Part shown: positions 49,452 to 59,728 of the stretch, one piece after another
Numbering within the stretch: position 1 is the first letter of the stretch
How the letters are laid out: each line of letters begins with the position of its first letter
Origin: Candidatus Acidiferrales bacterium
GTDB lineage: Bacteria > Acidobacteriota > Terriglobia > Acidiferrales > UBA7541
Assembly: GCA_030037335.1 (NCBI GenBank)
Contig: JASHRN010000171.1
Coordinates: 1-64,000, forward strand
Length of the DNA: 64,000 nucleotides
Reading direction: 5' to 3'
Notes under the pieces: model-generated
The model's database searches: none
What the model was told of the DNA's origin: nothing
The model's input: the letters and a program-made list of their open reading frames with translations, nothing else
Made by a program: the position numbers and the translations under genes

Positions 49452-51449
49452 CTATCTTCTTTGAAATTCCGGCGAACCCAGCACCAGTCCCGCAATCAAT
49501 CCCTCATTGACGTGCTTCACCGGATCATCCAGCCGCGCCTGTAAAATTTGCGGATCGGAAAGCTGCTTTTCCAGCGTCACCCGCGTCTGCGAAGACACTT
49601 CGCCTCCTAGAAAATCATCCAGCGCCCGCGACAGCGCCAATTCGGGATTTGTGCTCGCATCCTGCCCCAGCAGTGCGTCCAAATCGGTGCTTGTCCCTGG
49701 CATATGGTTCGTTGCCAGCGTAAGTGCGAAATTCAGCCGGTTCAGCAGCGCCCCTGCATTCACCCACACGTCCGCCGTATCCGCGTACCCCGTCGGCGGC
49801 TCGCATTGGTACATCGGCTCGCCCATTCTGCCGAGCCATTGCACCAGTTGCGGTGAAATTGAAGTCTGCAAATCCAGCGCCCGCGCCGCGCTCACCGCAA
49901 CTTCAAACGGCGTCTTCACCTTCGCTCGAAAAGCCTCCTTCGACCAGAACTCCGGTGAGTAAATCATCGTCCGCAGCACCGCACGAATATCTCCATCGCT
50001 CTGCAGGAATTCATCTGCCATGCGGTCAACCAGCGCCTGCGGTGGATTGTCCGAAACAAACTGCTGCGCCAGCTCAAACGAAATATGCTTCGCCGTCGCC
50101 GGACTCGTCGCCAGCATGTGCAAAGCTTCCAGGCCATCCTTCATTCCACCGTAATCGAAGGTTTTTCCCATCACCGTTTTCGGCGACTGATCGTGAATCC
50201 GGTCATCAAAGAAAAACTGTGGATCCTTTCGCGGCGCGCGAATCGTCCAGCCGGTCAGGCACTCCGCCATCTGAATCACGTCCGCCTGCGTGTACCCGCC
50301 ATTGACGCCCAGCGTGTGCAACTCCATCACTTCGCGGCCGTAGTTCTCATTCAGCCCGCGATCCTCCTTTTTCGGAGGCAACCGCATCTGCATCTGCTGA
50401 TCCGCCGCGCCGCCCTGCGGAAATTCTCCCGGCTGAGGTGTCGTCGCCCCAGCGAATATCCCTTCGAATCTTCGCCGGCGCTGCGCCAGCTCAGCCTGCA
50501 TCTGCTGAAACGCAATTGGGTCCGCGCTGAGCCAGTTGTCCAGATAAAACAGCATCGCCGGACTTTCCGCCGTCGCCACCAGCAAATCCTCGAATTTCCC
50601 CATCGCTCGCGGCCGGATTGTGTGCTGCACGTAATCCGTAATCAGCCAGCGGTCCGCGCCCTTGTTCACGTTTACGTTGAAATGGTTTGCCCAGAAGTTA
50701 CTCATCACCTCGTAAAGCTGCCGGTCGCTGTAAATTGCGCGGTCAATCGTCGCGAGATCCAGCTCCGTCTGAATTCGCTGCGGCCCGGGCATCGTCTCGA
50801 ATTGAATCTGCGCAGGATCCATTCCCTGCTGCCGCAGCTCTTGCCGCTTCGCCTCCATCTCCTGCTGCATTTGCTGCCGGTATTCCTCCGGCGTGATGCC
50901 TTGCTGCTTCGCCACTTCATTTGGCGGCGGATATTTCTCGAGCAGCTCTTCCGAAGACATTCCGAGAGTCTTCAGTTCGCTCAATTTTCCATCCAGCGCC
51001 GCATCGTCGCCGGAATTGAAATTCAATTGTTGATTGATCCACTTCTCAAGCCCCATCTTGCGAATTCGCTCCACGTCTCCGGGCCGCGGCCCGTACGCCA
51101 GCCGGTTCAGCGCGTGCAGGATCGCTTCATCTTCTGTCAGTTGAGTAATCGGCAGGTTGCTCGCGAATGACTTGGGCAATTTCTTCCCTACGGCGGCTAG
51201 ATTGGCAGGAACGGTATTCCCAGCATCCGCGCGCGGCGCAAAGATAACGAGACCGCTAAAGCCACTGAAGAGCAGCACCGCGGCTAGCAGCACAAATCCG
51301 CCTGCGTCCAGCCGCTTGTTACTTTCAGTTCGACGAAAAATTCGGGGTTTTGTGGCCCTGTGCTGCCGAGGGATGGAGACTCTTCGCACGCCGATTCTTC
51401 TCTCCTCGTAGCTTAAACCCGACCCGCGTGACAAAGTTGTGAGTAGCAA
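49452..51449 (-). CDS. DUF1800-family protein
   Basis: 665 aa; AILHALNRLAYGPRPGDVERIRKMGLEKWINQQL, ANHFNVNVNKGADRWLITDYVQHTIRPRAMGKFEDLLVATAESPAMLFYLDNW, GLNENYGREVMELHTLGVNGGYTQADVIQMAECLTGW. Confidence 0.92.
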   Translation of the reverse strand: MLLTTLSRGSGLSYEERRIGVRRVSIPRQHRATKPRIFRRTESNKRLDAGGFVLLAAVLLFSGFSGLVIFAPRADAGNTVPANLAAVGKKLPKSFASNLPITQLTEDEAILHALNRLAYGPRPGDVERIRKMGLEKWINQQLNFNSGDDAALDGKLSELKTLGMSSEELLEKYPPPNEVAKQQGITPEEYRQQMQQEMEAKRQELRQQGMDPAQIQFETMPGPQRIQTELDLATIDRAIYSDRQLYEVMSNFWANHFNVNVNKGADRWLITDYVQHTIRPRAMGKFEDLLVATAESPAMLFYLDNWLSADPIAFQQMQAELAQRRRRFEGIFAGATTPQPGEFPQGGAADQQMQMRLPPKKEDRGLNENYGREVMELHTLGVNGGYTQADVIQMAECLTGWTIRAPRKDPQFFFDDRIHDQSPKTVMGKTFDYGGMKDGLEALHMLATSPATAKHISFELAQQFVSDNPPQALVDRMADEFLQSDGDIRAVLRTMIYSPEFWSKEAFRAKVKTPFEVAVSAARALDLQTSISPQLVQWLGRMGEPMYQCEPPTGYADTADVWVNAGALLNRLNFALTLATNHMPGTSTDLDALLGQDASTNPELALSRALDDFLGGEVSSQTRVTLEKQLSDPQILQARLDDPVKHVNEGLIAGLVLGSPEFQRR

Positions 51450-51603
51450 CGAATCCGATAATAGCCGCCCACTTGCCTCTCAAAACCGCAGACGAAAAGC
51501 ACGATTTGCTGCGTTGTCGTCAAAAATTGCTGATGCAGGTGTACCTCACCTGTAGTCATTTTGCGACGAACCACACCGCATTTTCCTCGCGACCAACGCC
51601 GCC

Positions 51604-54513
51604 TTGCCTTGCCTCGTTCGTTCCCTTACCATGACTGACGAGACCCGTAAACCCATGCTGACCGCCGGAACCAAAATTGGTCCCTATGTAATCGTCGCAC
51701 CCATCGGCAGCGGAGGCATGGGCGATGTCTACAAAGCCGAAGACACTCGCCTCGGCCGCACCGTCGCTCTCAAATTCCTCTCCGAAGAGCTGCGCAACGA
51801 CAAGCTTGCGCTCGAACGATTCGAGCGCGAGGCACGCGCCGTCTCCGCCCTGAACCATCCCGGCGTTTGCGTCCTGCACGACATCGGCAAATTCGAAGGC
51901 CATCACTTTCTCGTGATGGAACTTCTCGAGGGCCAAACCCTCCGCGAGCAAATGGCCGGAAAAGCGCTGCCGAACGATGTTCTGCTCGACCTCGCCATTC
52001 AAATCGCCGACGCACTCGACGCGGCGCACTCGCGCGGAATCGTTCATCGCGACCTGAAAACCACTAACATTTTCGTCACTTCTCGAGGCCATGCCAAGAT
52101 TCTCGATTTTGGCCTCGCAAAACAGTCGGCCGGCCGCGGCGTAGGCACGTTTGCATCGGCCACGGCAAGCAGCGATGTAACTTCCGATCATCTGCTCACA
52201 AGCCCCGGCGCCACTTTGGGCACGGTCTCCTATATGTCGCCCGAGCAGGCTCGCGGCGAAGAACTGGACGTGCGCTCCGATCTCTTCAGCTTCGGTTGCG
52301 TTCTCTACGAAATGGCTACCGGCCTAACGCCATTTACTGGCACCACCACCGCCGTGATCTTCGACATGATTCTCAACCGCATGCCCACCGCACCCAGTGA
52401 GATGAATCCGAACCTGCCGCCAAAGCTCGAAGAAATCATTGGCAAAGCCATCGAAAAAGACCGCGACCTTCGTTATCAAACAGCCGCTGAAATGCGAGGC
52501 GACCTGAAGCGCCTGAAACGTGATACCGACTCCTCGCGCGTCGCAACCGCAGCAACCACTTCGCAACGAATTCCCTCAGCCCCCGCCAGCGTCTCGCAAT
52601 CATCATCGAGCGGCTTTTCACGCACACCGTCAGCTCAAATTCCCGCTGCTTCGCCGGGGCAAGTCACAGAATCCCATGCCGAAAAACATTCGCTGTTGTG
52701 GCGCATCTTCCGCGATCCGCGGTGGTACTGGGCGCGCATAGGCGTTGCGGCGCTGTGCTTAGCCTTCGCCATCGCCGCGCATTACTGGGAGCGCTCCCAT
52801 TCGCTGCAAACTGCGTCTTCTTTTCAGCAGATGACCATTTCGCAGCTAACCACTTCCGGCGACGTCAGCCCAGCAGCTATTTCGCCGGATGGCAAATGGC
52901 TCGCCTATGTAGTCCATCAAAAAGAGGAGTCGCTCTGGATAAGACAAATGGCTACAGGCAGCACTGTCCAAGTGATCCCGGCAAGCGATACAAGCTACGC
53001 CGCCCTCGTGTTTTCTCGAGATGGAAACTACCTGTATTTCGTCGCGCGGCCGAAGGGAGGCACGCGCATTCTCGAGCAAGTGCCATCCGTCGGCGGCTCA
53101 GCTCGGACGATCCTCTCGGATATTGACAGCTCAATAGGCTTTTCGCCGGACGGCAACCAGTTCACATTCGTTCGCGATTCCAGCCAGAACAATACCTCCT
53201 CGCTAATGATCGCCAACTCGGATGGCTCGAATCCGCGCGCGCTGGCGACGGTTCACGATCCGGCGTTCTTCGGTGCTTTCGACATAGGCTCGTCGCCCTC
53301 CTGGTCGCCAGATGGCCAACGCATCGCCCCTGTGTTCGTGCAAAACGGCGTGTTTGCGGCCGCTGCACCCGAAACCGTTCTCGTTTCGAACGGCAAGCAG
53401 ACGCCGCTCGGAAGCGGTGGATGGAATCAATTGCGCCAGATGGCGTGGCTGCCGGACGGCTCAGGTGTAATTACCGAAGGAAGTCGTTCCGATGATCCTT
53501 CCGGCAACTCACAGATATGGGAGATCGAATATCCGAGCGGCGAAAAAAGAAGAATCACGAATGATTTGAACTTCTATGCCAACGCTAGCATCACCGCTGA
53601 TGGCTCGAAGATGGTTACCATCGAAGGGGTATTCCACTCCAGTTTGTGGCTGATGCCCGGTGAAGTATCGAAATTGGCTAATGCATCTCCGCATGAAATC
53701 GATCAGGATTCTGCAAGTGCGCAAGGTTTTCTCGGCGCTTCCTGGACGCCGAAAGGCGACATCCTCTCCGCTTACTACAACTCAGGGCAGACGGAATTGG
53801 CGAAGGTCTCTCCGGATACAGGCGAGTCCACAAATCTCGACATGAACCTCGCTGCCAGTATTGGGCCATCGACTTGTGGCAGCAGCGGCTACTTCGTTTT
53901 TATGACGAAACAGGGTGTCATGCGGGCAGATGTGGACGGCGGAAATTTGAAGCAACTCACCTCCAATCCAGCAGACATTTCTCCGGCGTGCTCGCCAGAT
54001 GGCAAAACAGTTTTTTTCGACCGCGTTTCGAATCAACAGACGACTCTATGGCGCGTTGGCGCCGATGGCCAAAACGCCGCCAAGGTTTCCGATAAGAGCT
54101 ACATCTTGCCGGCCGTTTCGCCTGATGGAAAGCACATTGCCGTCCTGGATTATGTGGATTCGCCGAAACTCATGCTGATCGTACTCGATGCGGCGACTGG
54201 CGCCGCCGAGTCGAGCTATCAGGTTCACGGCAACTCATTTTCGGTCGACCAAGGCGAAACTCGCATGGCTTGGACGCCAGACGGTCACGGAGTTGCATAC
54301 ATCGTTGATGATCCCGTTTCTGGCACCTCGAATCTATGGGAGCAACCTGTCGGCTCACCAGGAAGCAATCCGGCGCCGCCCCGACAGATCACCAATTTTC
54401 CTTCCTCGAATACACGCATTTGGTCTTTTGCCTGGTCGCTGGATGGGAAGCAACTTCTCCTGGCGCGCGGGCATGTTTCCAGCGACGCCATAATGCTCTC
54501 CAACCTTCACTGA
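51604..54513 (+). CDS. Serine/threonine protein kinase with C-terminal TolB/WD40-like propeller
   Basis: 969 aa; [67 protein letters not shown]; propeller repeats with SPDGK motifs. Confidence 0.95.
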   Translation: MPCLVRSLTMTDETRKPMLTAGTKIGPYVIVAPIGSGGMGDVYKAEDTRLGRTVALKFLSEELRNDKLALERFEREARAVSALNHPGVCVLHDIGKFEGHHFLVMELLEGQTLREQMAGKALPNDVLLDLAIQIADALDAAHSRGIVHRDLKTTNIFVTSRGHAKILDFGLAKQSAGRGVGTFASATASSDVTSDHLLTSPGATLGTVSYMSPEQARGEELDVRSDLFSFGCVLYEMATGLTPFTGTTTAVIFDMILNRMPTAPSEMNPNLPPKLEEIIGKAIEKDRDLRYQTAAEMRGDLKRLKRDTDSSRVATAATTSQRIPSAPASVSQSSSSGFSRTPSAQIPAASPGQVTESHAEKHSLLWRIFRDPRWYWARIGVAALCLAFAIAAHYWERSHSLQTASSFQQMTISQLTTSGDVSPAAISPDGKWLAYVVHQKEESLWIRQMATGSTVQVIPASDTSYAALVFSRDGNYLYFVARPKGGTRILEQVPSVGGSARTILSDIDSSIGFSPDGNQFTFVRDSSQNNTSSLMIANSDGSNPRALATVHDPAFFGAFDIGSSPSWSPDGQRIAPVFVQNGVFAAAAPETVLVSNGKQTPLGSGGWNQLRQMAWLPDGSGVITEGSRSDDPSGNSQIWEIEYPSGEKRRITNDLNFYANASITADGSKMVTIEGVFHSSLWLMPGEVSKLANASPHEIDQDSASAQGFLGASWTPKGDILSAYYNSGQTELAKVSPDTGESTNLDMNLAASIGPSTCGSSGYFVFMTKQGVMRADVDGGNLKQLTSNPADISPACSPDGKTVFFDRVSNQQTTLWRVGADGQNAAKVSDKSYILPAVSPDGKHIAVLDYVDSPKLMLIVLDAATGAAESSYQVHGNSFSVDQGETRMAWTPDGHGVAYIVDDPVSGTSNLWEQPVGSPGSNPAPPRQITNFPSSNTRIWSFAWSLDGKQLLLARGHVSSDAIMLSNLH

Positions 54514-54525
54514 GCGTCATCCGAT

Positions 54526-55521
54526 TCAGCGCGGCGACAGCCCTGAATGCGCGCGGCAAAATTCCACAATACGCGCGTCCGCCCAGAACCGTTGCCCATC
54601 CTTCTTGCGCCCAATGAACGCGCAATGCCCGCCATGGCGCGGAGTTTCCAGCGTAATTCGCGGATTCGCACCGATCTTCGCCGCGTCGAACGACCGAAAT
54701 GGAATCATCGGATCATCCTGCGCTAAAAGAACCAACGCCGGCACCTCAATCTTGCAAAGCAGCGGAAGCGCACTGGATTTCGCATAGTAGTCATTCGCAT
54801 CGCGGAAATTACAAAACTTCGCCGTGATCGCATCGTCGAATTCCCGCACGCTCCGCACTTTTTTCATTCCATTCAACGGATACTGCCCCGGAAAGAGCGC
54901 TGACTTTTGCTCCATCCTCCGTTTCAGCCGCCGCACAAAATGCCTCTCGTAAACGCGATTCCGAAATTCGCCGATCGCGTCGGCGCATGCGCCCAGGTCG
55001 CACGACGGACAAATCCCCGCTACTGCGCGCAGTTGCGGCGGAGCCGCAGCGCCAAATTCGCCCGCCATCTTCAGTACCAGGTTCCCGCCCATCGAAAATC
55101 CGGTCGCGAAAATTTCCGGAAGTTGATCCCGCTCAATCAGCTCGCGAACCACCGCGCACACATCGCAGCTCAAGCCGGAGTTGTAAAGTGTCGGCGTCAG
55201 TTTTTCCGTTCCGCCGCAGTTCCGCTGATTTAATCGCAGAACGTTGAATCCCGCGCCAAACGCGCAATCCGCTGTGCCCAGCATGTAGCCGGAATCGCTC
55301 GAACCTTCCAGGCCGTGCAGCAGCACCAGCGTCGGATGCTCGCGCGGCTCCGTCTGCCAGTGGCAATCCGCGCGCACCTGTGTCCCCGGCTCAGTTTCAA
55401 AAAATCGCGGAGTGGCCGCCTGCAAATGCGCGTACCGCCGGCGCCAAAAAGCGGCGGCAATAGTCATCAGATGAGGATTGCGAAGAAGAAACGGAGGCTC
55501 AAATTCCTTCATCAACTCCAA
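54526..55521 (-). CDS. YheT-family alpha/beta hydrolase
   Basis: 331 aa; PTLVLLHGLEGSSDSGYMLGTADCAFGAGFNVLRLNQRNCGGTEKLTPTLYNSGLS, ATGFSMGGNLVLKMAGEFG, ETPRHGGHCAFIG. Confidence 0.92.
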   Translation of the reverse strand: MELMKEFEPPFLLRNPHLMTIAAAFWRRRYAHLQAATPRFFETEPGTQVRADCHWQTEPREHPTLVLLHGLEGSSDSGYMLGTADCAFGAGFNVLRLNQRNCGGTEKLTPTLYNSGLSCDVCAVVRELIERDQLPEIFATGFSMGGNLVLKMAGEFGAAAPPQLRAVAGICPSCDLGACADAIGEFRNRVYERHFVRRLKRRMEQKSALFPGQYPLNGMKKVRSVREFDDAITAKFCNFRDANDYYAKSSALPLLCKIEVPALVLLAQDDPMIPFRSFDAAKIGANPRITLETPRHGGHCAFIGRKKDGQRFWADARIVEFCRAHSGLSPR

Positions 55522-55608
55522 TCTACGTCACGTAAGACCTCTCCGCAACCCGACGGCCGAGTTTCGACAACTTTTTGCGTGTCTTATTTTGAAATGCGGA
55601 GAATTCTG

Positions 55609-56232
55609 TCAGAAGTGAAAAACAATCCCAGCGGACACGCGCGGCTCGCTTTGCCTGCCCTGGTACAGTCGGGTCATCACATCATCGATTTGAATCACTC
55701 GCACCGAAAAAAACGGAAGCGCATGGATGTCGAGCCCGCCGCCGAGCGCCGTCGCAAAAGAGGTATCAGATCCCGGGCTAATTAAACTCGGATTTGTAAA
55801 TGCGCCGACCGATTCGTGCGCGAACCCTAGCTCCGCGTGCACAAACGGCGAAATCGGCCCCGGCAGCGACAATTGCGGCCCAAACAGATACGTCCTCACC
55901 CGCACGCTTCCGCCACTCAGCGACCCGTACTGTTCGCCAAAATCAGCCTTCGCGCTCAGGAATGGCACAAATTTGTACGCCGCAGAAAATTCCCACCCGA
56001 AAAGATTGGGATGCTGCGTAGCGATTGTAGGAGCGACAACGATCTGGCACTGCGGGCTGCACGGCGGATTGTTCTCTTGCTGAAAAGTTATGTTTCCGCG
56101 CAGGTACGAAAACCCGCCGTACAGCTCAACTTTGTCCTGCGCCTTCGCCGTCCCCGCCAAAGCAAACATCATGGCGCATAGAAACGCCGCAGCCTCAAGA
56201 ATCACCTTGCGCGTTGGTTTGAGCGGTCCCAT
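55609..56232 (-). CDS. Outer membrane beta-barrel protein
   Basis: Internal start MGPLKPTRKVILEAAAFLCAMMFALAGTAKAQ at 56232; DKVELYGGFSYLRG...SPFVHAELGFAHESVGA...SAGIVFHF with terminal Phe. Confidence 0.8.
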   Translation of the reverse strand: MGPLKPTRKVILEAAAFLCAMMFALAGTAKAQDKVELYGGFSYLRGNITFQQENNPPCSPQCQIVVAPTIATQHPNLFGWEFSAAYKFVPFLSAKADFGEQYGSLSGGSVRVRTYLFGPQLSLPGPISPFVHAELGFAHESVGAFTNPSLISPGSDTSFATALGGGLDIHALPFFSVRVIQIDDVMTRLYQGRQSEPRVSAGIVFHF

Positions 56233-56361
56233 AAGCACCTCCGAGTTCGCCGTTCTCGCTTTAACGATGCCCCATGCCCTCGTCAAGTTGGATGCAGACG
56301 TCCCTCCCGCAGCGTCACCGAGCCAATTTCCCTGGCATCCCAAGTTATGGGAGGCCTTTTT

Positions 56362-56727
56362 ATGATTTCGACTATCACCCGCGATGAACTGAAGAAAAAA
56401 ATCGACCGTCACGAAAACTTCTTGCTTCTCGAAACGCTTGAGCCGCCAAACTACGAAGCCACGCATCTTCCCGGCGCAATCAACCTTCCTCCATCTCGTC
56501 TGCAGGAGCTCGCCCCCAAACTCGCGCCCAAAAAAGATCGGGAGATCGTCGTCTACTGCGCGAGTCCCACATGCCACGCATCTGAAAACGCCGCCAAGGC
56601 CTTGGCGGAAATGGGCTACACCAACGTCAAAGACTACGCGGAGGGTAAATCAGACTGGATGGACGCCGGCTTTCCAACCGTGAAGCCGGGCGCCAAATCA
56701 GCGTCGCAGCAAAACAAGAATCCCTAG
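56362..56727 (+). CDS. Rhodanese-like domain protein
   Basis: LLLETLEPPNYEATHLPGAINLPPSRLQ...REIVVYCASPTCHASENAAKALAEMGYTNVKDYAEGKSDW; Cys in the active-site loop. Confidence 0.9.
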   Translation: MISTITRDELKKKIDRHENFLLLETLEPPNYEATHLPGAINLPPSRLQELAPKLAPKKDREIVVYCASPTCHASENAAKALAEMGYTNVKDYAEGKSDWMDAGFPTVKPGAKSASQQNKNP

Positions 56728-56748
56728 AGGGACGAAGCTAGGTCCTGC

Positions 56749-57417
56749 TCAGTACGTGAGTGACCACCCAATCAGCGTCGCTGCAAGCACCATCATCAGC
56801 ACGCCCAGGCTGACCAGGCTCAGCACTCTTCCGTGCCCCAGCAACGAGTCGCGCGTCTGCCGATGTCCGCACAGCAGAATCAGCACAAACGCGACTGCAC
56901 CCCATGCCAGCGTAGGAGGCAGCCCGCGATACCGCCCGATCATGGAGAGGAATTGCCCCGGCACTTGCCCCTCAGGTATCCACCACGGAATCATCGGCGT
57001 CACTGCCGCGGCCACCACGAACGTGAGCACCTTTTTCGTGACCCACCGCTTGATTTTGGGCCGCGTTCCTCTGAGCTTCGCGCGGCGCCAGATGAAGTAA
57101 TCCCACGCCAGCAATGCCCCAATAATCGGCAGCCATCCGTGCATCGCCGCTTTGTTATCGAGCCAGAGCCATGCCCCAAAAAGCTTTCCGGCATGATGCC
57201 CGTGCGCATACGTGAGTCGCGGCAGCACCAGCCACGCCGCCGCTGAATTGCACGCCGCCGCCGCAAACAGCGTGAGCAGGCTCATCAGTTGAAACCACTG
57301 CCGCGTTGGCACAGCGCCGCAACCGACACACACCCGGTGCTTGGGCTCGAATTCCTGCCCACAACGATCGCAGAAGAAGTCCTGCGCCAGCGGATTTGCC
57401 GTCGCAGCCATTCCCAC
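56749..57417 (-). CDS. Membrane protein with N-terminal zinc ribbon
   Basis: 222 aa; FFCDRCGQEFEPKHRVCVGCGAVP plus several TM segments. Confidence 0.7.
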   Translation of the reverse strand: MGMAATANPLAQDFFCDRCGQEFEPKHRVCVGCGAVPTRQWFQLMSLLTLFAAAACNSAAAWLVLPRLTYAHGHHAGKLFGAWLWLDNKAAMHGWLPIIGALLAWDYFIWRRAKLRGTRPKIKRWVTKKVLTFVVAAAVTPMIPWWIPEGQVPGQFLSMIGRYRGLPPTLAWGAVAFVLILLCGHRQTRDSLLGHGRVLSLVSLGVLMMVLAATLIGWSLTY

Positions 57418-57610
57418 AAGCCTAGCCCTCGGCGCCCGGCGCGGCTACTGTACGTTTGTGCAGATTTAGCGCAGGTACTGTGAATTTCAGCAAGTTTCGA
57501 GGCACCGAAACTACCTATAAACAAAGACTTTAGCAGCGTGCTAAGTTGTTGGATGTCGGTGTGATTTTAGGCTTTCCGGTGCTTGCCTACCGCCCCATAG
57601 TAAAGCATAC

Positions 57611-57639
57611 TTGACATTTAGACAAGAGATATTTACAGT
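57611..57639 (+). promoter_or_regulatory. Predicted sigma70-type promoter of the three-gene cassette
   Basis: TTGACA - 17 bp - TACAGT; GGAGGG Shine-Dalgarno at 57650-57655, 8 nt before ATG 57664. Confidence 0.65.
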
Positions 57640-57663
57640 GTCCGATGGCGGAGGGCATTGCTA

Positions 57664-58083
57664 ATGAACGAGGCGCCTGGGAGTTGCAAGGGATATTCGC
57701 GATGGACGCAACCATGGGTCCTGTGGGGCGCGGCGGGGTCGGTGACAGGCCTTGCGGTGGCGTGGGTCTTTCATAGTGAGAAGCTGAATTCTCCGAGCCG
57801 GATTGTTCTCGGATTCCTACCAGCTCTCTTGTGGATTATCTGTGTAGTGGCTCTAGTCCGCAAAATTCGCACATCGGACGAAATGGTAAAGCGCATTCAG
57901 ATGGAAGCCGCGTCCATCGCTTTTGTTGCGACAATCATTCTCAATTACGTTTTCGTCGGACTGGACGCCTCTCTGGGACTGGACGCCGCGAGAATTTACA
58001 CCGTGGAAGCGGGTGTCCTCGGAGCCGCCGGCATAGTGATTTGGGCAGTCGCTACTGCATTTCTAACCCGGAGATATCGATGA
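57664..58083 (+). CDS. Small integral membrane protein (DUF2178-like context)
   Basis: About 139 aa; four hydrophobic segments; IRTSDEMVKRIQMEAASIAFVATIILNYVF. Confidence 0.7.
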   Translation: MNEAPGSCKGYSRWTQPWVLWGAAGSVTGLAVAWVFHSEKLNSPSRIVLGFLPALLWIICVVALVRKIRTSDEMVKRIQMEAASIAFVATIILNYVFVGLDASLGLDAARIYTVEAGVLGAAGIVIWAVATAFLTRRYR

Positions 58084-58613
58084 AAAACGCCTCTTCAGCT
58101 TCGGAAGCCACCAAGGAACAGCAGTGCACGTTGAAGAACCTCTACTTCGGTCTGCTAGTATTTGCAATCCTCTATGCGGGCGGTGTGGTTTTCTGCGCCT
58201 ATAGAGACGATTGGCCCGCCCTCCTTTTGTGGTTGGTATTGTTGCCTTGCGCGAGATGGGTGGGCCTGCGTCTTGCTCCCATCACATTGAAACGCAGGGG
58301 CTATGGCTCCGTTGACGACAGGCTGCCTGCTAGCGTGAACAAGGCCCGTGTCGAGGTTGCTTTTTACTCTTACAACGGCTGTCCGTTCTGCCCGATCCTG
58401 AAAGGCCGCCTGGAAGCTTTGCAAAAGGAGATGGATTTCACCCTCAGGGAAATAGACCTTACGCTTAAGCCGCAGGTGGCATCAAGCAAAGGAATTCAGT
58501 CTGTTCCGGTGGTGGAGGTAGGCGACAAGCGCTTGCTCGGAAACGCCACGACCGAGCAGCTAGCTGAATTCATTGCTGGAGTGAAAACCTCCGAAGCCGT
58601 TCTTCCCGCTTAA
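58080..58613 (+). CDS. Membrane-anchored glutaredoxin/thioredoxin-fold protein
   Basis: 178 aa from the ATGA overlap with the previous stop; two N-terminal TMs, FYSYNGCPFCPILKGRLEALQ (CPFC), cis-Pro IQSVPVVEVGDKRLLGN. Confidence 0.8.
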   Translation: MKNASSASEATKEQQCTLKNLYFGLLVFAILYAGGVVFCAYRDDWPALLLWLVLLPCARWVGLRLAPITLKRRGYGSVDDRLPASVNKARVEVAFYSYNGCPFCPILKGRLEALQKEMDFTLREIDLTLKPQVASSKGIQSVPVVEVGDKRLLGNATTEQLAEFIAGVKTSEAVLPA

Positions 58614-58617
58614 CCGT

Positions 58618-58830
58618 ATGAAAAATCGTCTTCGCGTTCTTCGAGCCGAGCGTGAATGGTCCCAGGCGGAATTGGCCCACCAGCTCCGTGTGTCTCGCCA
58701 GACCGTGAACGCCATTGAAACTGGCAAGTACGACCCCAGCCTGCCGCTCGCGTTTCGCATTGCGAAGCTGTTCGATGCGCCTATCGAATCAATTTTCGAA
58801 TTGAACCCTGAGGAACAAAGTCCTTCCTAA
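58618..58830 (+). CDS. XRE/Cro-type HTH regulator (YozG-like)
   Basis: 70 aa; MKNRLRVLRAEREWSQAELAHQLRVSRQTVNAIETGKYDPSLPLAFRIAKLFDAPIESIFE. Confidence 0.93.
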   Translation: MKNRLRVLRAEREWSQAELAHQLRVSRQTVNAIETGKYDPSLPLAFRIAKLFDAPIESIFELNPEEQSPS

Positions 58831-58973
58831 AACTCCTCATACGCGCGCTCGCCGTGGAGAGACACATCCAAGCCGGCCTCTTCGGTCGCCTGCTGCACCT
58901 GCGAACTCAATTCCTGCGCCAAAATTCGACGGAAGCCGAAGACCTCAGCCAGGAAGTTCAACCTTGACGGTTG
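58827..58973 (-). pseudogene. Possible C-terminal remnant of an ammonium transporter (Amt)
   Basis: Minus-strand frame ...FGFRRILAQELSSQVQQATEEAGLDVSLHGERAYEEF* resembles the Amt cytosolic tail (EGLDLSxHGEEAY); no TM body upstream. Confidence 0.45.
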
Positions 58974-59205
58974 TGAAGATATCAATGATCCTCAACATTC
59001 CATGCGTGAAGATGAACGCCCACGCGCGACGGAGACGTGGAACGGCACTGCTCAGCAAGAGGGTCACTCGCGGGATTGCTCGCCCAAAGTCATCAATCGG
59101 GGCACTTGGATGATTAACGGACAAACGGAAGTTTGTACCGAGTGTTCGAGTCAACAAAGAATATTCGTTATTGTCGGCGCCGTATTTCTCTAGGGCGAGT
59201 ACTTT

Positions 59206-59694
59206 AGCGGGCGAAGCTATAAGCCGGATTTTGTGCGCCGCGAATCGCGCTGAGATTTCTCTCGAACGCAACCCGCAGCGTGGCGATCATTCCTCTGGGC
59301 CTTCGATCACTCGAAAGGCTCGATGCGGCCTACCCGAGGGTTTTCCTGCATCGGGCCGGGCCAGCCCTACCCTCCTATTTGGCCTTGCTCCACGCGGGGC
59401 TTGCCTTGCCTCCGGTGTCGCCACCGGAGCGGTGGGCTCTTACCCCACCTTTTCACCCTTGCCTGTGCCGCGCTAGACAAGGCCAGCCTGAGGTTTTGCC
59501 TCCGGCCGGCCGCCGAGCGCAATTCTCACCGGCGGTATCTTCTCTGTGGCGCTTTCCGTAGCAGAATCCTCGCGAATTCCGCCCCCTGGCGTTACCAGGC
59601 GCGTTGCCCTGCCGTTAAAACGGCGGAGTCCGGACTTTCCTCCAGCGCATCGCCTTGCGGCAAACGCGCCAGCGATCACCTGCCCCGCCCGCTC
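59206..59694 (-). ncRNA. rnpB: RNase P RNA (bacterial class A)
   Basis: On minus: 5' GAGCGGGCGGGGCAGGTGATCGC...GGAGGAAAGTCCGGACTCC...; 3' ...CACAAAATCCGGCTTATAGCTTCGCCCGCT; terminal GAGCGGGCG/CGCCCGCT pairing. Confidence 0.95.
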
Positions 59695-59699
59695 ATTTC

Positions 59700-59728
59700 A
59701 TTATAATCGCAGGCTTCGATAGCATCAA
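59700..59728 (-). promoter_or_regulatory. Predicted rnpB promoter
   Basis: On minus: TTGATG - 17 bp - TATAAT, immediately upstream of the RNase P RNA 5' end. Confidence 0.75.

Noticed and set aside
50085-51170. 361-aa Arg/Leu/His-rich plus-strand ORF antisense to DUF1800
   Set aside because: Composition is typical of a shadow frame; DUF1800 motifs on the other strand explain the region.
59171-59706. Overlapping plus- and minus-strand ORFs (101, 93, 127, 68 aa)
   Set aside because: They lie across the RNase P RNA gene and are not coding.
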